Of a stretch of 64,000 bases of DNA, positions 36,736 through 49,396 are shown piece by piece. The notes under the pieces are model-generated. The model saw nothing but the letters and a program-made list of their open reading frames with translations. It ran no database searches and had not been told where the DNA came from. This DNA is from Diploscapter coronatus (Eukaryota; Nematoda; Chromadorea; Rhabditida; Rhabditidae), in assembly GCA_964036155.1 (NCBI GenBank), contig OZ038423.1, forward strand, positions 7,207,249 to 7,271,248, in the 5' to 3' direction. The position numbers and the translations under genes are program-made. Positions within the stretch are counted from its first letter, which is position 1. Every line of letters begins with the position of its first letter.

Positions 36736-38243
36736 CTAGAAGTCGACACCAGTAGTCGGGGCAAATACGCCAGATCCACTGGTAGTGACTTGACGAGAAA
36801 CCTGCCTGTCCCACCACAGCATCTTGCCTTCACGACATTCCTTGCCTATTTTATCCTGAAAACCGAAACATCGAGTAAATTTCGGAATTTCTGTAGGATT
36901 CAGAACGTCGTGAGAAATAAAATAAACTGAAAGTCTGAGTAGTTCCTTGTCATTTGTAAACTTTCTGAGAGAAAGTAGCTTTAGAGATCAATTATAATTA
37001 GCCATCTCAAAAATTTCACGAAGTCGTTCTATTTTCCTCGATTCTTTTTTCAATATGTAATATCATAGTGGAAACGCTTGAGTTTCTCATTTTTTACTCA
37101 GCATACTTCTTCCGAATAAAACAGACGCATAAATCGTTAGAAATACAAACCGGCTGAAGGAAGACAAGTCGAACATAGACGGCCATGAGGAAGAAGCCCA
37201 TTCCCACGTACAGGAATACGGAACGGGGAGTGGCGCGGAAGTACTCGGCCTGCAAATATTCGCAATTGATTGCTTGAAATGCAGGTTGCAAGTGATTCCC
37301 TCCCAAGAATGAGCGAACTTCTCAAAATTCGATCCGCAAATCGACTTGCGGAAAAATAATGTATCTTTTCGAGAGAGGAGAATAAAATATGCTTTCCTCT
37401 CAATATAACACATGATTTTCTTTGTGTGAATCGATTTGCAAGTCGAGTTTTGAGAAGTCTTAAACGAGTACAATATTTGCAAAGTTTGGGCTGTCTTACT
37501 TCCAAACTATGTTTCTCCTTCTTTATTTTCACTGTATTGGGAGGAAATACCCACAGCCAAGAACGTAGAACGTATTTCTTCAAGTAATTTATGAAAATGG
37601 ATGGATCAAGTCTGGGATATTTCTTCAGGCAAAATTACAAGATGTTATCAGGGATATCACGGACTGACCCGTCCGATTCTTCCCAAAAATCTGTTGTAAT
37701 TTTCTCGTCCCATAAAATCCAAGTTCATGACATTTGCTTGAATAATCATATAAAATATATGTTTAACTCCCCAACCTGACACATGTCAGCAGAATACCAT
37801 CGGAACATGGCAGGGTCCATGACGACGCCCTCCTTGTACTTGAAATTGTGCGGGTCGAATTCTCGACGCAGGTACTCCTTCTTTAGGATCTCCTTCACTC
37901 GATATCTGCAAAATAGCATTCCTCATTTCTTCTTGAATTTAATAGAAGAGAATGTTATTTCTTCAGAATATTCTGCACAAACTTTCCTAGTAAAAAGTAA
38001 TCTCAACGAGCAAACCCTGAAATTTTACCTCCAGAGGACAGCCTTTTTCTCCTCGTCCGTCAGGTTGTAGTTCTCATTCGGCAGGAATCGGGTCTTTCCT
38101 GAAAAAATTCTTTTCAAAAATACAGATAAAAAAAGAAATCCACCGTGCTGTTCGTAATATCCAAAGACGGGATCCTGCCAGAGGCCGGGCCTGGTGACAT
38201 TCTGGTTGGCTGCAGGACGCAGCAGACGCACTGCGACACGCAT
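36736..38243 (-). CDS. NDUFB4: NDUFB4-like accessory subunit of mitochondrial complex I
   Basis: Five exons (38243-38144, 38098-38029, 37905-37776, 37249-37151, 36855-36736) encode 172 aa. The central part LTDEEKKAVLWRYRVKEILK, KKEYLRREFDP, MDPAMFRW and ATPRS followed by one membrane segment (about residues 106-126) matches NDUFB4 (KREYLLQYNDP, NPALLRW, TP + TM). The N-terminus is basic and hydroxylated, fitting mitochondrial import, and the C-terminal tail GKMLWWDRQ is typical of invertebrate versions as far as I recall. Accessory subunit of the inner-membrane P module. The start codon lies 258 bp from the divergent PNISR start. Assignment to NDUFB4 rests on these motifs; the N-terminal 35 residues are extra relative to human. 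Confidence 0.85.
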
Positions 38244-38501
38244 CGACGCTCACGGAAGGTTCAATTTACCTGAAAAATCACAAAATCGCCGAAAATTAAG
38301 CGACAAATCGAGAAAATGCAGCGAGCAAGATGAAAAATGAGTTTGTGTGCAGTACCACAAGCAAGTGTCGTCAATTGCGCTGTTTTTCGTTTTCCACCTT
38401 TCATTAGTTTTCGATAATTTTCCTCATTTTTAGCGACAAATTGCGTGTTTTTGGCGGTGAACTAGACGTTTCGGACCGCGAACGGACCAGCCGGGCTGAG
38501 A

Positions 38502-41500
38502 ATGTCCGACCCGTGGCAGAAATACCAGCAGATGGCCCACGAAAACGGTCAGTCACGAGTAAATACAAGCAATTTTCAGGATTTCTGAGAGCTTTGAAGA
38601 GTTTGGTGATTTTTTACGAACTTTCGCAACTTCATAAGTGCTGAATTTTTTCTGGAAATGGGGAAATTACACTTCTTGCCCAGCTTTTCAAAACTATATT
38701 AAAACTTGCTGAATCGTGGAAGTTCCCGATAAGATCTCGCTCACTTTCTGATCTCTACTCCAGACATGCACAGATAAATATCCGCACCCCACGGTGTGTT
38801 GCAGGGCAATTGTATTTTTGCGATGCGAGTCGAAATTTTCGAAAAAAAAAAGTCCTGCCTGTTTGATTCATTTTCGATTCTAACCGAATCTGAGAAATTA
38901 CTTATTTTCTGCAGAACGATTGGAACTGTTTGTCCTGAATTTGTAGAATAGCAAGCTTTTCTTTTTCGTGCATGAGCTGGTTCAGTACACATTTCCTCAC
39001 GTATTTCTTGAGTTTCGAGCAAAGTCATTCAGCTCATATCTGCTGACAATGGACAACCCTTGAGAAAGTACAATTTTGGAGCAAAATAATATGCTTCTTT
39101 GCGAAACAGGAGTGTAGTTTCTAGAAAGTCCTCGTCTCATGCACAGTAATCCGAATAATTTTGATGCTACTTCTGCACTTTTTACGAGAACTTTTATTCA
39201 ATTTGACTAATACAGCTGAAGCTGAAATTCTTTGCAATATTTTTGCCCATCCAAGTAAGAAATTAAAAAAAAAAAGCTACTCATTCTTTGATCAGTAGAA
39301 ATCACGCATTCCTTTATTTTTTGAGGATGTAAGGTTGAATTTCAGTGGACTGGGCCCAAGTCGCGCAGCAGTGGATGCAGATGAAGACCGTGGAAGAAAC
39401 GGACGGTAGGCAGGGTGGAGCTGGAGCAAGAACAGGGCAGAGTAGAAGCAGGTATGGACAGGGACCGTGCAATGACGATGACTGGAATGAGACACAAGGA
39501 CAAAATAGCAGCAGAGTTGAGGCAGGCATAGCGAGGAATCAGGCAGGGCAGGGAGCACAGCCACACTTCGCAAATTATGACGAGTATAGGCAATGTAAGT
39601 AAAAAAGAAATTATAAAACAAATAATTTTATCTTGGATAGTTTCTGAAGCAGAGTCATGAGAATAAATTCAAAAGAAAGATTTTGGTAGTTTCTTAATCA
39701 ACGAGAAATGAAGCAGTCGAAAATGAGTTGTTTAAACTTTCTCTCCTGAAAAATATAAGAATGAAATTATAGACGAGAACGAGAACTGGACAGACAACCA
39801 GTACGAAGAGTTCTCTGCACAAGCATCCAATTCTAATGGGCTTCGAGGCTACAATCAGCAAGTGCACAACAGGAGCAATGCTGTGCCTAATCAGAGACAT
39901 AATTATCCTAACAATTATGATGAGGTATGCAGCATCTTATTCTTGAATTACAAAAAAGTTGAATACACGTACAAATTCTTTAATTCTGACAACGAAATGT
40001 GTATGCCGAGAGAAGTTCGAATTTTCATTAGACACAACGAACAAATTGAGAATTTTTCATGAAAATATGACCAAGATCCTACATAATCGAATTTGTAGGG
40101 ATCTGGTTATCGCGGCTCTTGGGACAGTTTATCTTCTGCCTCGTCTTCGTCTAGACCTAATCAACAGAACTCTGAACCTCAGCCTGTAAGAAATCACTTT
40201 ATTTGAAAACTCATGAATATTGCAATTTAGCTGTTCCCCAGTGCTGCGAAGGTTCAAAAGCCGAAGCCTCCGGCCCCTCCACCTCCTCCTCCTCCTCCCG
40301 ATCAGCCAGCGAACAATTCTACTAGATCTGCATCTGGACAGGGACCTCCGATATCTTTTCCGCCCGGTGGAATGCCTCCCTGGATGAAACCGCCTCCTCC
40401 TGGTATGAGTTTGGATAAAAATAGGATTTTCGATGAAATCTTTGAGAAAGAATGTCTTCTAACATTTGCAGTCTTATTGAATATCAAAATTATGAAAGTC
40501 ATCTACTGGTCTCCAAGAATATGCTATAGTCTGATAGGGAAAAGTCGAAAATGTTAAATTAGAAAGAACACTAGACGATTAAGCTTTCGATTGTTATTTA
40601 GGTGGTCGTGGAATGCCAATGCCGCCTCCCTTCCCTCCGCATCCTGGCATGCCTCTGCCTCCAAGTAATTCATACAGTCAAGCTGACCGAATAATACGAT
40701 TCCATTCAGATTTCCCTCCCTTCCCTCCTCCTTGGATGGGGATGGGCCCTCCTCCATTCCCGATCCCTCCCGTCCCACCGCCCAATTCATCCGGCTCGGG
40801 TCCGATGCCTCCATTCCCTCACTTCCCAATTTGGCCTCCCTCTAATGGATCCGATGGAAGTCCTTCACCCCCAGTTTTGGGTAAACAAATTGATCGTTTT
40901 CAACCGAATGAATGGTGTTGCAAATTGCTTTCTTCAAGCGTTAACGCAGAGTATCATCATCGAAAATCATCATGATCATCTGTAAATGTTATCATTGACT
41001 AGAATTTTAATGAACTCTACTAACGAACGATAGATTTTTTAGATTGATCGGTATTCATACCAAAAATGTCACTTTTCTTATTATTATTTTTCTTTTTCTG
41101 CCAATGATTAACACAATCTGAATCATCCATTCATTTTAGACGCTGCTGCTCGCAAGAAGTTGCCTGCGTGGATTTTGGAAGGACTCGAAAAGGCCGAACG
41201 AGAGAAGCAGAAACAGTTGGATAAGGAAGAACGAATCAGGAAGGCCGAGGAGGAGAGACAGAAGAGAAGACAGGAAAGTGGAAAGGGCAAATTTGTAAGT
41301 CGTTGGGTAATTGAAAAGAAAACCAAGTGAATCAATTCTAGGACAGCAGCAGCGACGAAGAAGATAATGGAAATGAGGAGAACGATGAAATGGCTGATGA
41401 CGAACGGAGCAGAAGCACTTCTGGTAGGGGGTTTTGGAAACTAACAGAAACCTTTTGGATCATTGTAGTATCACCTACGCTTTTTTGTAGTTTTCATCTT

Positions 41501-44134
41501 TTTTCTCCTTCCACTTTTCATAAAAGCTAATGAAAGCTACAATAGTATGAAGGTGATAGCTACAAGTGGCTTTATTTCAAACCATTTCATTGCAATTAAT
41601 GCAAATTTTATTCTATAATAATTTATAATTTTAGGAGGCGGAATTCGTGGAGTAAATGATGAAGACGAAGACGCAGAGGAAGGAGCGGACTCTGTAGAGG
41701 AGATTTTTATGACTCTTTGAAGTGATTTGATTTGCAGGAACTCCGATCTCCTAAATTGAAATTCCTGGAAATGTCGAGGCGAAATTACGAACAGAAGCGG
41801 GAAGAAGCTGTGAGTTTTTCATTTTGTTACATTCGCTTGTTGGTATCGTGCGATCTACCTCCTATAATATTTCTTTTACGATTTTGTATCTCTAGCCTTG
41901 AATTTTTAAAAATCTTCCCTCTTCATAATGAAGCTATGACATAAATTTTGCTCCTGCGACATACTTCCTTATCTTTTTTGAGTTTGATTCAAACGTTCTC
42001 TACGTCTGAGCAGAAAAGATAATTCAATATTTAAGAAATTTATACAATTTTCGACTATTATTTTGAATACCGGTGAAAATATTTGCCGGATAATACTATT
42101 TTTCCCTACTCTCATCTTCCACCCCTGCTTTTTCACCGGGATTCAACAATCATCTGGGTTTATTTTCGTCGGAATTCCGAATCAGCCAATTTTTCTCTGC
42201 ACAAAATAAAAATGATTTTTTTTTGCATTTTAGCTTGAATCGGTGAAGATGTTGATGATGGCAGTACTGATGAAGGGGACAGACGAGGCACTGCGCAGCA
42301 CAATCGAGGACTGTCTGCAGGAGGCTGGAAACGGACAAGGCAAATCCAAGGATGAAGGTTGCTCATTCAACAAACAAATTCCACTTTCTAGAGAATATTT
42401 CAACGTTTTGTACATGATTTTATTTATCACATTCAATCGTAGCAACAATAAACTAGGAATTATTATTTCAATGATAATGACCCTTATTCTGGACTAATTG
42501 CATTCTAGCAACGCCTGTATTGCTGCATAAAAGTTCCGCGTTAGCGGCCATCTCGAGTCTCGGTAAGGAACATTTTATTCTTTTTTATTCTTATTTCGAA
42601 AATTTTTATCAGAATTCATTTGTAGACCACTCATACTGAAGAACAAATAGACTTTTTCGCTGAAAGCTAATGCCATTTTTTTCTATTCTGCCCATTCTAT
42701 GGGAGTGTATTTTATATCTTTCATTTTTCAAGCATTTACGCGCCCTTGAAAATATTTTTCTCAGAAAAATTAATAATGACTGCATTTGCAGGCGGAGCTG
42801 ATAGCAGCGACTCGGATTCTGACGAGGAAAGTGGCCCGGCGGCGGCCCCCGTCCCGAATGGGTTCACGTCTTCCTCTGCATCTCAATCGACCAGCAGCAC
42901 TTCTCTGTCAGGCCCATCCACTTCATCTCCTGCCTCTCGGCCCCGCTTTCAAGAGGACGACTCGTTCAAAGCTCCTCTAGGTATCCCCATCAGAAAGTTG
43001 AGTAAGCCATCCCAGGATAAACAAGGTGCGTTATCTAAATAACATGTGGTAGTCATTATCAACCAAATAGTATCTAAAGCTAGCTTTTACCTTTGATGAA
43101 GTGATAAAATTTATTAATTTTCAGATGCCGATCATGTCAAGGTGAAACAAGAATCTGTCAACGAGGATATTGAAGATGAAAGAGGCAATTCTGAAATGAA
43201 AATTCCAAATATCTGAAAATTTTAGCTTCTCATAAAGAAAAGAAAAAGAAGGAAGAAACGAAGAGAAGCCGAAGTGAGGATGATTATGATCGAGACAAGA
43301 ATCCCAAGAAGAGAAGAAGCAAATCCAGGTACATTTTCAGGAGTTTTTCAAGCTATCTTTTATTGAAAGAGTTGACTACAAGTCTGTTTTTAGAGTATTT
43401 GAATTCAATAGAAATATCAATATTCCGAAAATGTAGGAAAACCTTTCTATTTATTACAAACATTTGAACATCTATTTTCGATGAATATTGTCATGAAATG
43501 TGCTATGATAAGTTCGAATTCATTCGTTCAAGAAATAATTTATCACATTTTCATCTTCATATTGTCTTTATTTAGGAGCAAAAGTCCCCGTGACCGTTCT
43601 CGTGACAGAGAGCGCGATAGAGACAGAGAACGGGATCGAGACAGAGACCGAGAGTAAGTCATTTCGATTATTGACGGGTCGGTATCTGAAGTATACAATT
43701 TTGAATAGTCAAAACAGAAGCCGAAACTGATTTTCGAAATTTCAAAATCGCTAATCGTATGATATTAGAGTTATCGCATTTCAAAGCTAAGAGACTGAAT
43801 TTTTCTAATTTTATTCTCTAATCGACTCGAGTCTCATTTCACGCAAATGAAACATTACTTTGAGGCAGAATCCTGACTACCCTTTCTCGAATTCTTGCTT
43901 ATTTTAGCTGTTAGTAATGAAATGTAGTGGTATGAAACAAATTTATTCGATTGTTTCAGGTCTCGTAGGCGAAGTCGCTCCAGATCCAGAGAGCGCGATC
44001 GTGATCGTGACAAGACTTCGAGCAGAGACAAGCACAGGGACAGGGAGAGAGATAGAAGCGGAGGCAGACGGTCCAGGAGCAAAAGCAGGGAGAGGGACAG
44101 AGAAAGGGACAGGTACCGCGGGTCCAGAAGGTAG
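38502..44134 (+). CDS. PNISR: PNISR-like arginine/serine-rich splicing-associated protein
   Basis: Eighteen exons give 711 aa: 38502-38547, 39346-39594, 39773-39924, 40099-40185, 40231-40402, 40602-40664, 40710-40880, 41140-41294, 41342-41423, 41635-41693, 41738-41809, 42234-42357, 42509-42562, 42792-43025, 43125-43184, 43226-43328, 43576-43653, 43960-44134. The order is DWAQVAQQWMQMK near the start (human DWAALAQAWIAQ), a proline-rich middle, then KKLPAWILEGLEKAEREKQK (human KKTLPAWIREGLEKMEREKQK), acidic stretches and an RS/RD C-terminus of alternating R, D, E and S. PNISR is a nuclear-speckle SR-related protein. Intron 15 (43185-43225) starts with GC. The 45-nt segment 40665-40709 is in frame and stop-free, so its retention would add 15 aa. 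AATAAA lies at 44392-44397. Confidence 0.88.
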
Positions 44135-45550
44135 ACTTCAACCATTTTCTTCCACAGGCATAGGTTGTACGGTAACGTTGCATGAACAAAAATACTGTAT
44201 TGCAGTTTTTACACGATTTTTTCTTTCATTTTTTTAGATTTAATCCAATAATGACGAAATTGCAATGCGATATTTACTGTTTCATCAGCCACATTTTTTA
44301 TTCCTGCCGATTGTTTTATTCCGAATCATCTCCAGTTCAAACGATTAATTTGTTTGAGCTATTCTGATTAAGTTAACATTGAATAAACTTCTGTAAAAAA
44401 GCCAAAGTGTGGAGAAATTTCTAATTAACGAAAATGATTTTACTAATTTAGTAGTTCATGTATTTTCTTCCAAACTATTTAATGGATCATTTTGTCTATT
44501 TTTCCATTTTTTGAAGCAAGTACGTTAATTGCTTGAAAAATACCTCTAACCATACCTAGGGAGCATTTGAGTCAGACTTAAAAATTTTACTGGGGATAGG
44601 TCGCATGCGTGAAATTTACGTTATAATTGCATCATGGGACAAAATTTGTTTGAAAGTTTAAGTCTAAAGACAAAATTGTAAAGGAAATATCATAGGAGGT
44701 AGATTGCACGCCCATTCTGACAAGTCCTCCCTAGGTCTGCCTCCAACTTTCACTTAAAACCGAACATAATCTTGAAGATGAGAAATGTCGAACCAACTTT
44801 AGTCAAGATTACTGAAATATCGACAGGGACATAATTTTCCATCTTCTAACAGATGTTTTATTGGAGGATAATGAAGACAATATTTTATTGCTCATTTCAA
44901 CGACGTAATGAATTTTCATGCATAAAATTTGGAAAGAAATGAAGATCAAGATCTTCATGCGAAATAATGTCCAGAAAGGTACAAATCGTTTCATGACGAT
45001 TCATTTTTATTTCGAATGAGCAATATGAAGTCTTCAAAAAGTACTGATAAAATGAAATCGACAGAAAGCCAAAGTCAAAACTGCACGATACGTTAGAGCT
45101 GATAGTTGACTCTGTCGGCCTGCAGCATGAAATCAAACAATTCGAAATCGCACAGGGAGGGGGATAATGATAAAGACAGAGCAAAGATAGAAATAGAAGG
45201 TGATAGGAGGTAGAGAGAAAAGGGAGCAGAGATGAGATAGAGAGAGTTAGAGAAATCAAGGAAGGGGAAATAGCGAAGGAAGAGGTACAAAGTAAGAAAG
45301 TGTAATCTTGCCAATGAGCAGAAAGAGAAAGCCTGAATTTGCCATTCTCTTTCTCTTCTTCTGACTCTTTTCCTCTCATTTCATCATGCTCTTTCGCATT
45401 CAACTTCCACAGAAACAAAGATATAGAGTCAGACAGACACAGACACGACCGCCCTGAGGCCTGAAACGGAAAGGCCTCGCAATTTATTACCGGACTATTT
45501 TTCCTGTTTGCCATTTGAAATCGTGTCGGTTTACTCTTTCAGAATTCAGA
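44135..45550. other. Spacer between PNISR and thioredoxin-like gene
   Basis: 1.4 kb. It contains the PNISR 3' end, a possible inverted-repeat element (44555-44735) and a purine-rich tract (45140-45310). The tract generates a 205-codon minus-strand ORF (44897-45514) that I do not accept as a gene. TTTCAG ends at 45542, 9 nt before the next start. Confidence 0.5.
44554..44736. repeat. Candidate inverted-repeat element, ACCTAGGGAG termini
   Basis: ACCTAGGGAG at 44554 is mirrored by CTCCCTAGGT ending near 44735. Imperfect pairing runs for about 24 nt inward (GTCAGA against TCTGAC). The interior of about 130 bp has no ORF. No target duplication can be defined. Confidence 0.45.
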
Positions 45551-48500
45551 ATGCGGGTTTCACTTCTCCTAGCCTCTTCATTGTTTCTCGTATTTTTCTT
45601 CAGTAGTTCGTTTGTAGCCCACGCCAAGAAGAATAACAAAAATGTTAAGGTGAGTAGAGGAAAGTTTTTTCTAAAAAAAAAACCTGATCTTCATATTAAG
45701 AAAAAATAATCATTTTCGAATTCAGGTGAGCGTATCAGATGATGTACCTGTACCTTCGCCCAGCACAACGAAAAAATCACACCAGCCTTCAGCAAGTTCA
45801 GGAGGAAAGAAGGAATCGGCAAAAGTATGAAAATAGGGCTTTTGCTAAAGTTCATCAAGTATAAGATAAGAATTAGGTACATTAGACAAGAAAATTGAAA
45901 CTCGAAGTTACCTATTCGATAAACTGAGCATTTTGATAAATTTAATATCAAATACTCCTTATCATACGCTACTCCTGGCCTTGTTCACTAGTCCTCGATG
46001 ATGAGATCTTGGATGAATTCTAAAAATAGAAAACGATAGACAGAATGAACTTTATTAGAAGATCGAAAATTGAATGAAAATGAGACACGAAGATCAGCTT
46101 TTCTTTGCAGAAGAAGGAGGAGCCAACGAGAGTGGGAGGAAAGCATCGCGACGACGACAACTCGATTGATGATGTGGACGAGGACAAAATCGATGAGATC
46201 CTCAGAGACGCCAGCAAAAATCTTGTCATTTTCTTCTGTGAGTAGCAATTTTATTTATTTTTTTAGAAAATTGCATATTTGAATTTTCGTGGTATTGGCA
46301 CGTCGACAGAAGTGTGTGGTGAAGTTTAGACCTAACCCAGCATTTTATGACCAATTCGCGATAATATAATTAACTTTCTTTTCAATATCAATAATGATAG
46401 AAATTATGTAAGAGTGGTAATAGTTTTTTTCTTGCTCCTAAGAAAATCTATTCACTCTGGGCGGCATTTTTGTGCATCATGTTGCTAACAAAAGGGTATC
46501 AGTTGACATTCAAAAACACTGACATCTCTTCAATTGATGCAGTGAACATCGATTGATGTCATACTTGTCCCTTTGCTCTCATCAACTAGAGGTCGTGTCA
46601 TTCGATATGACATCGAATATCGATGTACTTTCAATTTATGCACATAGTGAAATTTCTGCGTAAAAGTACACGGTGCGCCAAAATTACTATGTGATTTCTA
46701 ATTCGCTTCATGTTTGTAAAGTATGCTTGCTTTTTCACGAAAAATAGAAACCATTAGAGACCCAGATTCGAGTATTGATAAATAGTGGTGTTTTTCCGTT
46801 AAGTTTGGATACAATTTTGGGCAGATTTGGGCCAAAATTCACAATAATCTCTAATTTTAAGCAAATGAAAATTGGACTAATTATGGCGCACCTTGAGTGA
46901 AAGATTGAATAATTATCAAAAATCTTCTAGAGAACACCTTCCTAAATTCTATATGAAATTCATGATAACGAATTTTAGACGACGGCCGAGCCCAGTGTCC
47001 TTCGTGTGGGGAAGCTCTGTCGGAAGTGGAAGAAATCGATGACGACATCGAGGCCACTGGATATGTTCAGGTTGAATCATTTACTGCTTATTCTGGATAA
47101 TACCAAAGTCGAAACAATATGACTATGGGAAGATATGGACCAATAGGGACGAGATGGGACTCCAGTTTTGATTTCGATTTCGATTCCGACTTTTTTTTTA
47201 GATTCTAATTCTGGATGCCTATTTTCAAAATTCAATTCCGTTTCAACCCTGGATATGACCAATTCTTTCTTTTTCTTACTATTTCCCTCCGCCTTCGTCC
47301 TATTCTCCACCTATTGCTATAATTCGTGCCCTTACGTCATTTCAAAACTGATTTCATTCTTTCAACCCATAAAGTTGCAGGTTGTGAAGACAGACGACAG
47401 ATCGGTCGCTCGAGAACTCGGAGTGACGACTTTCCCTTCCCTGGTTTATTACCGAAGGAAGAACCCAATCACGTATGACGGAGATTTCAAGGATTCCGAG
47501 ACTGTTCTCAGATGGCTGCGATCGCACGAAGAGGTTCGACTTTTCCGAGTCTTGTCGGAGTTTTCAAAATTGTCGAGAAAATCGACTTCTTCCCGTATGA
47601 TTTTCTCTAGCTAGATCCTATCTTTGATTTTTAACGAGATAGGTCTATTTAATAGCAAAAAATATTCTATAGTTAAAAATGAAATGGGATTCAGAAAACT
47701 TTAGGTGGTAACATGGGATCTGACGGACGACACTTTCGAGTATCGGACGGATTCGCACTCTCCCGACGAGGGCACTCTCGATTGGTTCGTCATGTTGTAA
47801 GTCCGCTTTTGCTAATTTCTATCTCCATTTTTTTACCTTCAGCTACGATTCCGAAGACAACGGCTGTAATTCGTTTGTTCCCATTTGGGAGACCGTAGCG
47901 CACAAGTAAGATTTTCGAAATTCTATTGAAGTTCTAAACTAAATTGTCATGAAAGATGAAATTTTCTTGAGAAGTTTCAAAGTTGAGTTTTCATGAAGAT
48001 CATCCTCTTCATTCGATAAAATTCTGCAACATCCCTTCTAGATTGCGAGGATTAGTGCATGTTGGCAAAGTGGACACGAATGTGAATGATGATGTGACTG
48101 AACGATTCCACATCGACGAGAAGGACTGTCCCACTTTCCTACTGTAGGAAATGCTATTTTCCCTTAGTTTTACCATAGTGAATGCGTATTTTAGCTTGCA
48201 TCGGGGAAAGATGTATCGCTACAAGGACACAGCCAAGGACATTCGATCGCTCGTCAATTTTGCCCTCTACAAATTCAAAGAACTCAGAGGACATCGGTAT
48301 GATGGCTTTCATGTCTAACACAATTCTATCAACGATGAAAAGCTGATCAATCTTTATCAAAGATTGACATTCTCACGGATCGAAGAAATTTTTATTTTTT
48401 CGACAAAATAGTGTTGCATATTTTTGATTCTTCTTATCAAACTGATCTTCGTGATCTTCACACACAATTATTTGCAATCTTCAACTAGATTCTGCACAAA

Positions 48501-49396
48501 CGCTCTTTGGTTTTTCTAAGGCTACTAGTAAGTGTGATCACCAAGGGTGTCCGGAATTCCGATTCCAGGGGTTTTTGGAACTTGAAATCTGATTTCGATT
48601 TCGAAGTTTTCAAAATTCAAATTCCGAATAACCTTGGTGATCACAATAAGACTTTCTATCCACATCCCACTTCTTTGATCAACTTATTCAACATCAATGA
48701 TGCACCTTTTGCAGAGTACCCAATCCCCCAACAGCCTTGGAGCATCTCTACGAGTTCACGAAGGAGAAGATCCACGACATGATGGTAATTGACCTCAACG
48801 GGTTGTGGAAGGAGCTTTTCAGAAATTAGTTCAAATGTTCATTTTCAATCGTTTTCTTGATTTTTGTCCCGTTTTTCACATTCTGCTCAGTTCATAACCC
48901 GGCATCACGAAATGATAGTGAACATTTTCTTCAATAATTAAGCAGAATTTTTAAGAGAAGACTATTTTAACTTGGTCTATAATAGTGCCTAAAAATTTCA
49001 AATTACCACTAATTTCTGAAAAATGTCCTCTATGTCATTTTAGTGATAAATGCAAGTAACGAATATTTTCATAGGGCGCGTTCATACTTAGTTGCATGCA
49101 ACTTGCAATTCGCGTGCAACTCGGCGAAATAGTATGAGAAACGCGGAGAGCGGCCAAATTACAGCAAGTTGCATGCAATTTTGTCCATTCATTCTCTCTT
49201 CATTTTCCGCGCTATTTTGAGCGAGTTGCAAGTTGCATGCAACTGCAACTAAGTATGAACGGGCCCATAGGCCCTGTGTTTTCAGGACGACAACCAGACG
49301 CTGAGTGTGGTGGCTGTCGGAGGCCTGATTGTGATTGTCGCCGTTACGCTCATAATCAAGGCCTACAGAATCAAACAGGAGAAGAAAAATGAATAG
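45551..49396 (+). CDS. ER type I membrane protein with tandem thioredoxin-like domains and KKxx tail
   Basis: Eleven exons give 369 aa: 45551-45649, 45726-45824, 46111-46237, 46979-47070, 47381-47533, 47705-47796, 47843-47905, 48042-48143, 48195-48296, 48715-48784, 49286-49396. A signal peptide (about 1-25) is followed by a charged linker. The first thioredoxin-like fold has LVIFFYDDGRAQCPSCG (a CPSC redox pair near residue 119) and the cis-proline TTFPSLVYY. The second has FVMFYDSEDNGC and DCPTFLLLHRG but lacks a CxxC. One membrane helix near 341-358 follows, and the protein ends KKNE, a dilysine COPI retrieval signal. By analogy with the TMX family it may handle thiols of client proteins in the ER; the exact orthologue is not recognised. 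Introns 3, 9 and 10 each contain a MITE. TTTCAG 9 nt before the ATG suggests trans-splicing. Confidence 0.82.
46667..46897. mobile_element. Tc1/mariner-like element in thioredoxin-like gene intron
   Basis: After TA at 46667-46668 comes CACGGTGCGCCAAAATTA. The right end TAATTATGGCGCACCTTG (ending 46895) is its near-inverse. The length is about 227 bp, with no ORF. Confidence 0.6.
48534..48644. mobile_element. hAT-like MITE with perfect 8-bp target duplication
   Basis: The 95-bp element 48542-48636 has ends CAAGGGTGTCCGGAATT and AATTCCGAATAACCTTG. It is flanked on both sides by an identical GTGATCAC (48534-48541 and 48637-48644). The 8-bp duplication and CA(A/G)GG start are hAT features. The core is TTC/GATT-rich. 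Because GTGATCAC is itself palindromic, the visible hairpin extends through the duplication. Confidence 0.8.
49071..49269. mobile_element. PIF/Harbinger-like MITE in thioredoxin-like gene intron
   Basis: The element 49074-49266 has ends GGGCGCGTTCATACTTAGTT and the inverse with one change (GGGCCC...). ATA flanks both sides (49071-49073 and 49267-49269). It shares GGGCGCGTTCA(G/T)ACTT with the PMS2-intron copy at 9878. Repeats of GTTGCATGCAACT inside extend the hairpin. Confidence 0.8.

Noticed and set aside
37087..37583. 131- and 148-codon minus-strand ORFs within the NDUFB4-like gene
   Set aside because: They run through an intron in frames that do not encode the conserved complex I motifs.
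39292..39621. 109-codon minus-strand ORF
   Set aside because: Antisense to PNISR exon 2, whose plus-strand frame carries the conserved DWAQ motif.
44897..45514. 205-codon minus-strand ORF
   Set aside because: It lies opposite a purine-rich tract, is Ser/Leu/Phe-biased with no domain, has no splice signals, and overlaps the promoter side of the thioredoxin-like gene.
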